Shown here in pieces: positions 1 to 8,394 of a stretch of 64,000 nucleotides of DNA (position 1 is its first letter; every line of letters begins with the position of its first letter). The stretch is from Aerobium sp039839275. GTDB lineage: Bacteria > Pseudomonadota > Alphaproteobacteria > Rhizobiales > Rhizobiaceae. A model generated the notes under the pieces. It was given only the letters and a program-made list of their open reading frames with translations. It made no database searches and was not told the DNA's origin. A program made the position numbers and the translations under genes. Location: NCBI RefSeq assembly GCF_039839275.1, contig NZ_JBDOQP010000003.1, forward strand, positions 1 to 64,000. The letters run 5' to 3'.

Positions 1-3000
1 CGCAAGGGCAGCTGTCTCGCGGAACTGCTTGAGCGCTTCTTCCATCTGGTCGCGCTGCCCGAGCGGCGAGGAAGCGGAAAGCCGCATCTCGTCGCGGAAT
101 TCCTTGATCCGGTCGGTGAAGTTTTCGAGCCGGCTGATCGTCGCTTCGATCTCGCGGCGCTGTTCCTCATAAGCAGAGCGCAGGGCGGCTTCCGCGTCCT
201 GCACGATCTGCATGGCATCCTTGCCCGCAACCGTTTCGATCAGGCCAGCCATCGCCGGGAAGGCAGCGGCCAGCATGTCGATCTGCGCCTGCGTCAGATC
301 GGATGTCTCGACGATGTCGGCAAGCGCCAGGTTCAGTTCGCGCAGGGCAAGACCGCTGTCGAGCCCAAGCACCGCGGCGTCCTGCAGCCGCTCGTCGTAA
401 CGGTCCTGCGCATCCATGATCTCGTTGATGAAGCCGAAGCCCGACAGGTCGTTGATCGACGAATTCAGCTCGTCGCGGTAGGCATCGCGCAGTTTCGCCA
501 TGGCGATGTTCAGGTGCAGGTCGATCGCCGTCGCGGCTTCCTCGGCCGACATACCAAGATCCTCGAGCAGCGTGTTCATGCCTGCGACGGTGCCGTTGAT
601 TTTCTGCACCGCCTCTTCCATGGCGGTGAATTCTTCGGCGCCCGAGATCATCGCCAGCGCAGTTGCCTGCGCAGCCTTTTGCGCACGCTCGACCTGGTCG
701 GCCAGGTTCGCATTCGGATCGACCGCGGCTTCCGTCACCACGCCCATCTCATCGATCGCCAGCCCAGCCGCTTCCGCAGCATTCCGCAGCGCCTCGAGGC
801 TGTCATAGAGCATGCCGCCGGTCTTGGTGTAGGCCTGCACGCCAAGGTCGGCGATCTGGTCGCCCAGCGCCTTATAGCCTTCGAGGATATCGTTCTGGAT
901 CACCAGCGCGCCGGCATCGTTCGACCCGGGATTGTATTCGGCAGCGAAGCGGTAAATCTCTTCCTCGTCGCCTGCGTTGAACCGATCCTTGCGGTTCTTG
1001 ATCACGCTGGCGAGGTCGCCCTCGGCATCGACGAACAGCCGCGCGTCGTTCACAAAGCCGACGAGGCTTTCCCTCATCTTTTCGACGCTATCCATGCCGG
1101 CCATGAACTCGCCGTCGAGACCAAGTCCGGCTTCCATCGACGCGATCATGCCTTCGAAGCCGCGTTCCCAGCGATCGGTCATCCGGTCGAAGAACTCGTC
1201 CTGGGCGGCCGTCAGCTCGTCGACCAGCTCCTGGTTCTTCGCCTTGTTTGCCATGGCGATGGCCTTGGAGAACTCATCGGCCGTCGACATAACGGTCTTC
1301 TCGAACGTCCCCATGAAGTTGCCGGTGGCGGTGGCGATCAGCTCGGTAATCGCGCCCATCTGGCTTTCCAGCTCCTGCTGGGCCTGCTTGAGCTCTTGCC
1401 GCTTCTGACGGGCGCGTCCGATAAGCCCTCCAATGATGCCAAGCACTGCCCCGCCAACGACGGCAAGCGGCGTTGCCATCGCGCCGAGTGCTGGGAAAGC
1501 ATTAGCAAGCATCGGAGCAGCGCCAAGGCCGCTCATCGCACCGGAGATGCCGCCCATGAGCGGGTTGCCACTTTGCATGCCTCCCGCGAATGCGCCGAAT
1601 GCCGCGCCACCGATGCCAAGCATGTCCTGCATCTGCTGCCCGGCGACCCCTGGGGCAGAAGCGGCAGCCGGCGCCTGAGTGCTGTTCGCGAGACGCCGGT
1701 TGGCATCGACCATGCCGTCGGAAACCCCTGCCTTCAGCCCTCCAGGGTATCCAGCAAGCGCGCCTTCAGCTTTCTGCACATACTGAGGCACGGTGTTGTA
1801 GCCGTCGCTCGAGTTCCCCGCCCGCGACAAAGGCCGGCCGGAGAACCATACGGATGCCCCATCCGCAAACGACCCAAACTTGTCGACGGAAGCCCCAAAT
1901 TTCTTGAAGAAGACTGCATCCTGGGCAGCGCGATCGGCGACGAACTCGGAGATTGTCAGCGAGTGGCCAAGAACCTCCTTCGTCCACGACGCGATGTTAT
2001 TGCCCATAACCTGATATGCGCCATAGGCCCGGTCGCCGGCATAGGAGCCACTGCGGATAATCGGGCCCTGCGCCGAGTAGTTGCCGGCGTAGCTACCGCT
2101 TTCGATTTTTCGGATAGCCGCGGCGAAGCTCGACAGATTGTCGTTCAGGCTGCTGGTGATCGACGGGGCGATTGCATTGCCGATCTCGCGGCCCATCGTC
2201 TGTGACTGGACGGGCGACCACGCGCGTGCACCACCCGCCATTTCGGGAATGAATGAACCAGTCCCTCGACCAGTTGTGCCTGATCCCGCACCAACTCCCG
2301 TGATCGATTGCCAGATGCGATCTAGCCCCATCTGAGCGAACTTCTTGCCCATCTCGGCGCCGAGCGAGATCAGCTTCTCGAATGCGTCGCCGCTCGAATA
2401 GAGCACGTCGAGCAACCCGTCGAAGAAGTCCTTCACCGGGTCCATCGCCTTGGCCAGGCTCTTGCCGGCGCGGTTGGTCTCTTCGGTCAGCTCGCGGACG
2501 CCGAGCGCCGACGCCATGAACATCTCGTCGATGCGCGCCTCGACCGCAATGCGCTGGATATCCGTCAGCTTGTCGCCGAACCGGCTCATCAGGTCGAGCA
2601 GATCGGCCGCCTCCGCCGCCGCCGCGTTGCCAGGGAACATCTCTTCCGCCAGACGATCGGCGAGATCGATGAAGCCCTCCATCTCCTGCTTGACCTTCTT
2701 CAGCGCCTCCTCGTTTTCCTCCAACCGCTTGGTAGCGTTCTCGATGGCCTGTTGCTGAATCGCGCCGAAGATCCGCCCCATGAAGTCGGTGTCGGCGATC
2801 TCCCCGAGCGTCTCGCGCAGCCCCTTCCAGGTCGCGTCGAGATCCTCGACGGCCTTCTGTCCGCCAAGGTCCAATTCCCCCAGCTCCGGCGCTTCAATGG
2901 TGCCGATGGTGATGTCGAAGCCCAGCTCTTTCGCGATGGCGTCGCCGCCCAGGAACTGGACGAGGTCGTTCGCAGCTTCGATGATCGTGTTGATGCCGGA

Positions 3001-4311
3001 GACGGCTTTCTCCACCATCCAATTGATCGCGGTGATGAAGCCATTGGCCGCCGCCTCGCCGGCCACGATGAACGCCGGAACGACCGACTGGATCGTCGCC
3101 TTGAGGATCTCGTACTGGGCAGCAAACTCCCGGATGATGAAGTTGCCGACATCGCGAACGCCATCCTTCACGATATCCCAGGCCGTTGCGAACCACGGCG
3201 CGATTGCCTCGATCGCCGGCTGCAGGAAGTCATAGATCGCACTGCCGATGAGCTGCGGTATGGCCATGGCGACGTCGCCGAACGACACCATCACGTCGGA
3301 GGTGGCGTTAATCTCCGACTGCATGCCCTTGACGGCGAGCGCGGCAGCACCGATCGCAAGACCGACAGGCGCGAAACGAGCTGCAAGTCCGACAGCCTGC
3401 GCCCCTACTGCCTTCAGCGAGCCCCTGACGCCACCCGGCCCATCCTGCAGAACCTGCAGCACCTGGCCGCCCTGGCTCGCCATGATCTGGAAGGGTGAGG
3501 CGCCCATGAGAAGCATGGTGGCCACGTCATTGACCTGGTAGCCGAGCCCCAGCATCTGCTGCCGCGTCAGTCGGATGTTGTCGTTCGCCACGCCGAGCCG
3601 GACGGCTGTCTGCTGGAAACTGCGCTGCGCCATATCGGTCGCCTGCGCCAGTTCTCGTGTCGTCAGGTGGCCTTGTGCCGCCAGCGCATTGTATTCGGCT
3701 AATTCCCGGTTCAGCCGATCCTGCGCCGCGCGATACGGGTCGAGCTGTGCACGAATGACCGAGACCTGACGCTCGACCATCTCATAGGAGCGCGCCTGCT
3801 CCCGGTTCGACTGCTCAACCGACTGGGCCGTCTCCCTTGCCGCGCGCTCCACCTGCTCTTGCTGGTTGATGAGCGACATGACCGACCGGCGCGTCGCGGC
3901 GTCCAGTTCGACTTGCCCGTCGATCAGCCGTCGCAAGCCTGACGCATCAGCATCCATATTAAGGCGCGGCGAAACGGACTTTTGTAGGCGTTGCTGGAGC
4001 TCGCCCATCTGGCGCGAAAAATCCTGCGCAGAGACCTTCCCGGCATCGAGACCACGCTGGAGTAGTTTTGCGTTCCGCTCAAAGTCCGCGAAAGCGCGCG
4101 GCGCTCCCGCCAATCGTTTGTCGAGACTCGCAAGTTCCCTATCAAGATTTCCGATGCGCTGCGTGGCCTGTGTACTGTCAGCGCCCAGCTTATCGACACC
4201 AGCACCAGCCTGCTTAGCCTCTTGACCGACTTTACGCAGCTTCGCGGCGACGGCGTCAAGGTTTTCATCCTTGCCGCGCACCGTGAGCGTGCGAACAGTG
4301 TTTTGAGCCAT
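1..4311 (-). CDS. Phage tail tape measure protein with embedded transglycosylase-like domain (C-terminus outside window)
   Basis: One uninterrupted frame of at least 1437 codons starts with ATG at 4311 (MAQNTVRTLTVRG) and is still open at position 1. Residues 1-330 are largely charged heptad-like helix. Glycine/alanine-rich hydrophobic stretches near residues 320-340 and 950-985 fit membrane-inserting tape measure segments, and the visible C-terminal part is again coiled coil. Residues about 728-850 form a compact insert with AIRKIESGSY, GDRAYGAYQVMG and NNIASWTKEVLG. This resembles transglycosylase/lysozyme-like domains carried on tape measures to open peptidoglycan; E737 would be the catalytic glutamate. 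The position directly after the G/GT chaperones is the canonical siphovirus order. Tail-length and channel role is family knowledge; muralytic activity is inference. Confidence 0.9.
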   Translation of the reverse strand, partial: MAQNTVRTLTVRGKDENLDAVAAKLRKVGQEAKQAGAGVDKLGADSTQATQRIGNLDRELASLDKRLAGAPRAFADFERNAKLLQRGLDAGKVSAQDFSRQMGELQQRLQKSVSPRLNMDADASGLRRLIDGQVELDAATRRSVMSLINQQEQVERAARETAQSVEQSNREQARSYEMVERQVSVIRAQLDPYRAAQDRLNRELAEYNALAAQGHLTTRELAQATDMAQRSFQQTAVRLGVANDNIRLTRQQMLGLGYQVNDVATMLLMGASPFQIMASQGGQVLQVLQDGPGGVRGSLKAVGAQAVGLAARFAPVGLAIGAAALAVKGMQSEINATSDVMVSFGDVAMAIPQLIGSAIYDFLQPAIEAIAPWFATAWDIVKDGVRDVGNFIIREFAAQYEILKATIQSVVPAFIVAGEAAANGFITAINWMVEKAVSGINTIIEAANDLVQFLGGDAIAKELGFDITIGTIEAPELGELDLGGQKAVEDLDATWKGLRETLGEIADTDFMGRIFGAIQQQAIENATKRLEENEEALKKVKQEMEGFIDLADRLAEEMFPGNAAAAEAADLLDLMSRFGDKLTDIQRIAVEARIDEMFMASALGVRELTEETNRAGKSLAKAMDPVKDFFDGLLDVLYSSGDAFEKLISLGAEMGKKFAQMGLDRIWQSITGVGAGSGTTGRGTGSFIPEMAGGARAWSPVQSQTMGREIGNAIAPSITSSLNDNLSSFAAAIRKIESGSYAGNYSAQGPIIRSGSYAGDRAYGAYQVMGNNIASWTKEVLGHSLTISEFVADRAAQDAVFFKKFGASVDKFGSFADGASVWFSGRPLSRAGNSSDGYNTVPQYVQKAEGALAGYPGGLKAGVSDGMVDANRRLANSTQAPAAASAPGVAGQQMQDMLGIGGAAFGAFAGGMQSGNPLMGGISGAMSGLGAAPMLANAFPALGAMATPLAVVGGAVLGIIGGLIGRARQKRQELKQAQQELESQMGAITELIATATGNFMGTFEKTVMSTADEFSKAIAMANKAKNQELVDELTAAQDEFFDRMTDRWERGFEGMIASMEAGLGLDGEFMAGMDSVEKMRESLVGFVNDARLFVDAEGDLASVIKNRKDRFNAGDEEEIYRFAAEYNPGSNDAGALVIQNDILEGYKALGDQIADLGVQAYTKTGGMLYDSLEALRNAAEAAGLAIDEMGVVTEAAVDPNANLADQVERAQKAAQATALAMISGAEEFTAMEEAVQKINGTVAGMNTLLEDLGMSAEEAATAIDLHLNIAMAKLRDAYRDELNSSINDLSGFGFINEIMDAQDRYDERLQDAAVLGLDSGLALRELNLALADIVETSDLTQAQIDMLAAAFPAMAGLIETVAGKDAMQIVQDAEAALRSAYEEQRREIEATISRLENFTDRIKEFRDEMRLSASSPLGQRDQMEEALKQFRETAALA

Positions 4312-4364
4312 TGACTTGTCTCGCTAAGGCAGACGAACATCAGCCTCTCAATCGGGAGGCACCA

Positions 4365-4814
4365 ATGAAGTGGATTTTTGCAGCGTTTTTCGCGCTATTT
4401 TTGAGCGCGTGCACCACGCCCTACCAAGAGATGGGCGCTACGGGAGGCGTGAAAGCGGAGGCAATCGGCTATGACCGTTATCGCGTTTCTTCGTTGATCA
4501 ACGCGTACACTTCGCCACCGTTGGTGGTCGACTACATGATGCTTAAGGCCGCCGAGACGGCAATCGCGAACGGCGCTAGCCACTTCATCGTCGAAAGCGT
4601 CTCTGACAACACTACCGTGAACACCTATGCCACGCCCGGCGTCGTGAACTGCTGGGGCTATGGATGCGTTGCAACGCCGTCGACCATTCAGCAATCGGTA
4701 ATCCCGGCAGGACACATAATCATCAGGCTGGTTCGCGGTTCCCCGCCTTCAAATGCAACATCAGCCAAGGAGATCGTTGATACGATCGGCAGCCGAGTAA
4801 GTCGCGGCGGATAG
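4365..4814 (+). CDS. Small lipoprotein (CC0125/CC1285-like), antisense to the tail operon
   Basis: 149 aa starting MKWIFAAFFALFLSACTT, a lipoprotein signal peptide whose lipobox (LSAC) puts the lipidated Cys at residue 14. A GGGAGG ribosome site lies 5 nt upstream of the ATG; an in-frame upstream ATG at 4311 has no such site. The mature part (YDRYRVSSLINAY, LLKAAETAIANGASHF-like text) resembles the CC0125/CC1285 lipoprotein family common in alphaproteobacteria, whose function is unknown. It is transcribed opposite to every flanking tail gene, so it needs its own promoter. That is typical of a moron expressed from the lysogen. An envelope role for the host is inference. Confidence 0.8.
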   Translation: MKWIFAAFFALFLSACTTPYQEMGATGGVKAEAIGYDRYRVSSLINAYTSPPLVVDYMMLKAAETAIANGASHFIVESVSDNTTVNTYATPGVVNCWGYGCVATPSTIQQSVIPAGHIIIRLVRGSPPSNATSAKEIVDTIGSRVSRGG

Positions 4815-4816
4815 TG

Positions 4817-4843
4817 ATGGTGGGAAGACATCCCCCCCACCAT
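4817..4843. terminator. GC hairpin after the lipoprotein gene
   Basis: A perfect 8-bp stem (ATGGTGGG, 4817-4824, pairing with CCCACCAT, 4836-4843) with an 11-nt loop begins 3 nt after the lipoprotein stop codon. There is no U-tract on either strand, so intrinsic termination is only a possibility. It also lies between the GT and tape measure genes on the minus strand. Confidence 0.35.
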
Positions 4844-4899
4844 TAGGCCGACGATGACGATGAATTTGAACTCCACATCAACGTCTACGTTAAGGCGCC

Positions 4900-5558
4900 C
4901 TAACCCGCCCGCTTCATTTTTGCGCTCTGCCGCTTGAACGTTTCCATGGCGTCACGCACCGATTGGTTGAAGGTCTCGTCGTCGAGTTCCTTGTCCCAAC
5001 CCGGCTCTTTCACGTCGAAGCCGCCTATTCGGAAGCGATTTCGCCACTCCCGGTCGGAAGCCTCCGCCATCACGGTCACGGCCCTGTCGAGGCGGAGGAG
5101 GTCGCATTCGAATATCTCCGTATCCGACCACCCACGCAGGGTAACGACTGCCGCCTCGTAGAGCTTGGCGAAATACTCCTCGACCGTGATTAGAGTTCGC
5201 CGTTTCCCGAATCGTCGTCTTCGCCAGCGCGAGGCTCATCTTCTTCGTCGGGATCGCGACCGCCGTTCTGCAGCCGGGAGATGTAGCGCGACAGTGGCCC
5301 GGACAGTTTCACGATGCCGCTGCGATACACCATGCCGTTCAGCTCTTCCGTGCTGATATTGCGGGTCTCGCTCGCCGGGATGCCCTGGCGAATGATGTAC
5401 TGGCACGCCTGCAGGTTGCCATTCGCGAGCTGCTGATATGCGCCAATGAAGCCGCCGAAGTGGCTGGAGATCGCGCTTGCTGCCTTGAGGGACGAGCGCA
5501 GCGTATATTCCTGTCCTTCAAGCTCGATCGTGATGTCGGACGTGAGTGAATTCTTCAT
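4900..5558 (-). CDS. Tail assembly chaperone GT (frameshift fusion product)
   Basis: The frame downstream of G (5202-4900) has no good start codon. It encodes RRTLITVEEYFAKLYEAA...RQSAKMKRAG, ending at TAG 4900-4902. Reading G to codon 119 and slipping -1 at the heptamer at 5208-5202 enters exactly this frame, giving a 219-aa GT protein (119 + 100 aa). In lambda, gpG and the rarer gpGT coat the tape measure protein and recruit tail tube subunits; the T part contacts the tube protein. The position immediately before the tape measure gene is the canonical one. The fusion is predicted from the sequence, not shown experimentally. Confidence 0.88.
5190..5558 (-). CDS. Tail assembly chaperone G (GTA TIM-barrel-neighbour type)
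   Basis: 122 aa, start ATG 5558 (MKNSLTSDITIELEGQEYTL), ending in an acidic tail (DEEDEPRAGEDDDSGNGEL). It lies between the major tail protein and the tape measure, the standard site for the abundant G chaperone. The product resembles the small alpha-helical G-type tail chaperones seen in alphaproteobacterial phages and gene transfer agents. It is the unshifted product; about the last four codons are replaced when ribosomes slip at 5208-5202 to make GT. The low-complexity acidic end next to the slip site is the same layout as in lambda G. Confidence 0.85.
   Translation of the reverse strand: MKNSLTSDITIELEGQEYTLRSSLKAASAISSHFGGFIGAYQQLANGNLQACQYIIRQGIPASETRNISTEELNGMVYRSGIVKLSGPLSRYISRLQNGGRDPDEEDEPRAGEDDDSGNGEL
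5202..5208 (-). promoter_or_regulatory. -1 ribosomal frameshift slippery heptamer G GGA AAC
   Basis: On the minus strand the zero-frame codons TCG GGA AAC form G-GGA-AAC, a perfect X-XXY-YYZ heptamer, four codons before the G stop. It differs only in its last base from the lambda G/T heptamer (GGGAAAG). A -1 slip re-pairs the tRNAs on GGG AAA and continues into the 100-codon T frame. Confidence 0.88.
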
Positions 5559-5601
5559 GTCGGAAAGTCCTTCGTGTCGGATGATCGGAGTTCGATCGGA
5601 T

Positions 5602-5633
5602 GGGGCGGCGGCCTCCGATCAAGCCGCCGCCCC
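5602..5633. terminator. Strong hairpin between major tail protein and G genes
   Basis: A perfect 11-bp GC stem (5602-5612 with 5623-5633) and a 10-nt loop sits 19 nt after the major tail protein stop on the minus strand and 43 nt before the G start codon. No U-tract follows. It could act as a partial terminator or as an mRNA 3'-end stabiliser that raises tail-protein expression relative to downstream genes. Confidence 0.5.
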
Positions 5634-5652
5634 GCTCTCGCGAGAGATGCTG

Positions 5653-6123
5653 TTACGAGCTGGAGCCCGCCTCGACCTCGATCAGGGCCTCGTTGAGACC
5701 GAGATTGAAGGTGATCGTCTGCGTGTCGTTCGGGCCACCAAGCCCGAGGTTCTGCGACATGACGAGCGCCGAGATGTAATAGGTGTGGTACGTGCCATCG
5801 CCGTTCGGCAGCTCGACCATGAAGTTGAACGCTGCCTGGCTTTCGGCGGCCGCGATCATGGCGATCTGGCCCTCGTCGGTCGCATCGCGCGAACAGACGA
5901 TTTCCATGTTGCCGGCGTTGGCCGTGCCCTTGGCTTTGCGGGTGCGGCCGTCGTTCACCTCGTCGACGGTGATTTCCTGGAAGGTATCGCCGAAGCCGCC
6001 GATAGAGCGGATGCGACCGATCTGGACGTAATCGTCGCCGGACGCGGTGACTTCGTCCCATGTGGTGGTTGCGCTGCCGAGCGAAACGCGCGAACGGGCA
6101 ACGGGAAGTGGATTGTTGGCCAT
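5653..6123 (-). CDS. Major tail (tube) protein
   Basis: 156 aa, start ATG 6123 with an AAGGAGA ribosome site. It is a compact beta-rich sequence (RVSLGSATTTWDEVTASGDDYVQIGRI) with a threonine/aspartate-rich middle and a short glycine-rich end. Size, composition and place between the tail terminator and chaperone genes match siphovirus tail tube proteins (gpV-like, immunoglobulin-free type). It would polymerise as hexameric rings around the tape measure. A strong hairpin follows the gene, as it does after the capsid gene. The assignment comes from context plus general resemblance; no catalytic motif exists in this family. Confidence 0.8.
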   Translation of the reverse strand: MANNPLPVARSRVSLGSATTTWDEVTASGDDYVQIGRIRSIGGFGDTFQEITVDEVNDGRTRKAKGTANAGNMEIVCSRDATDEGQIAMIAAAESQAAFNFMVELPNGDGTYHTYYISALVMSQNLGLGGPNDTQTITFNLGLNEALIEVEAGSSS

Positions 6124-6226
6124 GGCCTTGTATCTCCTTTGGCTTCAGGCACGTTGAAGGGGCCGCCGGTCAGACAGGCAGCCATGGTCTCGCGGGATGC
6201 GAGCGGTTAAGACGGTTGTGAGGCGT

Positions 6227-6475
6227 CTATTCGGTATGTGTTGGTGTTTCGTCCGCAGGCGAAACGGGCGCCGGTGGGGACGGCTTCTTACGACTGGCGC
6301 GCTGCTCTTCGACGCGGATCAGGCCTGCCCGCTCCTTGCCTTTCAAGCGCTTGTCCGCGCGGTCTGCGGCTATGGTTTGCACCTGCCCGGGCTGGATCTC
6401 GACGCGCTTGCCATCTTTGGCTGTGAAGCGCTGCGCGGTCGAGGAAACGTTGGTGATCTTGAGCATGGCGATCAT
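6227..6475 (-). CDS. Small basic protein of unknown function in the tail module
   Basis: 82 aa from ATG 6475, which overlaps the stop of the upstream gene (ATGA). A short N-terminal beta-like segment (MLKITNVSSTAQRFTAKDGKRVEIQPGQ) is followed by a lysine/arginine-rich helix and a proline-rich tail. I do not recognise a family. Its place between tail terminator and tail tube genes suggests a tail accessory protein. An ATG three codons downstream (6466) is an alternative start. Confidence 0.65.
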   Translation of the reverse strand: MIAMLKITNVSSTAQRFTAKDGKRVEIQPGQVQTIAADRADKRLKGKERAGLIRVEEQRASRKKPSPPAPVSPADETPTHTE

Positions 6476-6885
6476 CCTTGGATCATGAATTGGTAGGGGA
6501 CGACGATCGACAGGTTGAAATACCCGTCGCGGTCGCTGCGGTCGTCGCTGGTTGGTGATGTCGGCGCGAAGGTCTGGACACCGTCGAAGATCACGCCGCG
6601 GAAAAGCGTGGCAATCTGATCCAGCCAACCCCGATAGACATGCGTCCCGCGCCCCGATGGCGCCGACAGCACGAAGCGGATGCCACCTTCCTCCAGGAAG
6701 TCGCACCCTTCCGGCCCTTCAATGGTCTCCCACTCGGAGTTTGACCACGGGAACTGCACGCTGATGAACCCGTCGGCGTCGCTCGGCACGGTTTCGTCGC
6801 CGTCGTTCTCAATCATGATCGGGCATGAATTGAAGTTTGCCGCGAGCCTCTGCTCGACGGCCTGCACAACGGTTAGATGCGCCAT
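6472..6885 (-). CDS. Phage tail terminator-like protein (DUF4128 type)
   Basis: 137 aa from ATG 6885, which overlaps the preceding stop (TGATG). It begins with a helix (VVQAVEQRLAANF) followed by alternating strands (DGFISVQFPWSNSEWETIEG, GRGTHVYRGWLDQIATLF), the pattern of DUF4128 and gpU-like tail terminators. These cap the tail tube and join it to the head. It lies between the HK97 gp10-like neck gene and the tail tube gene, the usual location. Function is inferred from family likeness and order. Confidence 0.7.
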   Translation of the reverse strand: MAHLTVVQAVEQRLAANFNSCPIMIENDGDETVPSDADGFISVQFPWSNSEWETIEGPEGCDFLEEGGIRFVLSAPSGRGTHVYRGWLDQIATLFRGVIFDGVQTFAPTSPTSDDRSDRDGYFNLSIVVPYQFMIQG

Positions 6886-7475
6886 CAGCGGGGCCTCACG
6901 ATGATCGCCGGTTGCCGGTCGGTTCTGTCTTTGCCGCCAGAGAGCGACCGAAAGCTGTATCGAATGCGCGCCTGGTTGCCGAAGCGGCGGTTTGCCAGTG
7001 CTGCGATGACCTCATAAACGCCGTCTGGCGCCTGGGGGCTGAGCCCACGTTCGATCTTGCGCGCATAGGGCTGGCGGTTAACAAACGCGTACTCGCTCGC
7101 CCCTTCGGTCAGCATCGCGCCGGGTTCATGCTCGGCACCGTCCACAAACAGCACATGGCTGCGCATGTAGGTTCCGGTCAGGATTGGCGAGGCCTTCAGC
7201 AGCTCGTCGCCGATCCATTCCAGCACGCCGCCCATCAGCTCGAATTCGACAAAGACGATCCCGTCCGGATCGACGCGCTCGATCGGCTTTCCCGGCTGGC
7301 GATCGACGGTGGCCTCATACGGCACGTCGCGGCCGGTGGCGGCGCGGTTGATGCCGCTTGCCTCTTGGATGGCTTCTCGAGCGAAGGTCGCCAGCCTGTG
7401 CGATCGTTCCTTCGGAGACGTCAGTTCATCGGCCAATTCGTTGAACGTCAGAACCGGGTCACGGTCCCAACTCAC
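6885..7475 (-). CDS. HK97 gp10-like neck/head-tail protein
   Basis: 196 aa. GTG at 7475 overlaps the upstream stop (GTGA), a more natural start than the longer frame opening at 7499. The N-terminal helix (LTFNELADELTSPKERSHRLATFAREAIQEAS) is followed by a region with TGTYMRSHVLFVDGA and AFVNRQPYARKIERG, reminiscent of the HK97 gp10 family in which a shared helix plus YA(R/K)xxE motif recurs. These proteins sit in the neck between connector and tail terminator. The gene is in that order here. Confidence 0.65.
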   Translation of the reverse strand: MSWDRDPVLTFNELADELTSPKERSHRLATFAREAIQEASGINRAATGRDVPYEATVDRQPGKPIERVDPDGIVFVEFELMGGVLEWIGDELLKASPILTGTYMRSHVLFVDGAEHEPGAMLTEGASEYAFVNRQPYARKIERGLSPQAPDGVYEVIAALANRRFGNQARIRYSFRSLSGGKDRTDRQPAIIVRPR

Positions 7476-7819
7476 AGCGCCGCTCCCGATACTTCGCATT
7501 CATAGGCAAGGACAACATCACCGATCTTGCGTGTGCTGCCGTTGACGGCTTGCACCGTCAGCACGACGCCGGACGCTAAGACCAGACGGTCGTTCTTTTT
7601 CACCGGTGGGTTGAAGCCGGCCAAGTCTTCCGCGAGCAGGATCGCTTTGCGCCGACCGGCGTCGATACCCGCGGCGATCTCCTGCGGCGAATACCCCATG
7701 ATCCGCGCGTGAACCGTCCCAAGCGTCTGGTCAGGCGGGTTCGCCACGATCCGCTTGAGCGTGACGACCTCGCCGTAGCTGGTGAGGTGCTCGCGATATT
7801 TCCGAACCGCCATGGTCAT
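7472..7819 (-). CDS. Head-tail adaptor (head closure) protein
   Basis: 115 aa from ATG 7819, which overlaps the gp6-like stop (ATGA); a second ATG lies two codons on. The sequence is a small beta-barrel-like protein (GEVVTLKRIVANPPDQTLGTV, KKNDRLVLASGVVLTVQAVN), as in SPP1 gp16/HK97 head-closure proteins that seal the capsid after packaging. Position directly after the gp6-like connector supports this. Confidence 0.7.
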   Translation of the reverse strand: MTMAVRKYREHLTSYGEVVTLKRIVANPPDQTLGTVHARIMGYSPQEIAAGIDAGRRKAILLAEDLAGFNPPVKKNDRLVLASGVVLTVQAVNGSTRKIGDVVLAYECEVSGAAL

Positions 7820-8394
7820 GCGTAGCTCAAGCCCCGATAGCGGCCCAGCAGTGCCTGGACGACGCGCGCCGTTGCCGCGCTCATCACCTCCGGATTGCTG
7901 TACTGCTCGGTGAACGCCTGGTAGGTCTCGAAACTGCGCAGATTGCCCTGTTCGCTGACCTTCGCGTGAATATCAGCCGCGACCAGTATGATCGCCATTT
8001 TGATGTTTGCCGGGACGACATCGAAACCTGCCGTGAACTCGATATGGGTGACGGATGCTGGCCCTTCGACATAGACGCCAAGCGCATCCTGCTTGGCAGC
8101 GTACTCTGCCTCGTCAACCTCTTCGCTGCCGATGAACACGCCGGTTACAGCCACATTGCCGAACGCCGGCAGGCGATACGTTGTCTCCGCCTGGTCGAAC
8201 GGCTGTCGCCATTCCTGCTCACCGATGCACCGCATCATGACGCCGAATGGCCCGTCCAGTTGCCCAGTCGCCGCCGCGATCAACACATTGACCTGAGCGT
8301 CCGACAACTCAGCGAGCGCGTATGACTGTGCCTTCGCCTCTTCGGCGGAAACGACCGGTTCCGGTTCGACGATCAGGACGGGCGGAATGCTCAT
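7816..8394 (-). CDS. HK97 gp6-like head-tail connector
   Basis: 192 aa from ATG 8394. The start of the mature domain (SDAQVNVLIAAATGQLDGPFGVMMRCIGEQEWRQPFD) and the later all-helical part (ANIKMAIILVAADIHAKVSEQ) match the gp6-like connector family, whose dodecamer docks under the portal. It is followed by head closure, neck, terminator and tube genes in the expected sequence. The sugar-modification-like cassette intervenes between this gene and portal, which is unusual. Confidence 0.7.
   Translation of the reverse strand: MSIPPVLIVEPEPVVSAEEAKAQSYALAELSDAQVNVLIAAATGQLDGPFGVMMRCIGEQEWRQPFDQAETTYRLPAFGNVAVTGVFIGSEEVDEAEYAAKQDALGVYVEGPASVTHIEFTAGFDVVPANIKMAIILVAADIHAKVSEQGNLRSFETYQAFTEQYSNPEVMSAATARVVQALLGRYRGLSYA

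Noticed and set aside
514..2205. A 563-codon plus-strand open frame
   Set aside because: It is the antisense image of the tape measure gene; the minus-strand frame reads as a coherent coiled-coil protein and this one does not.
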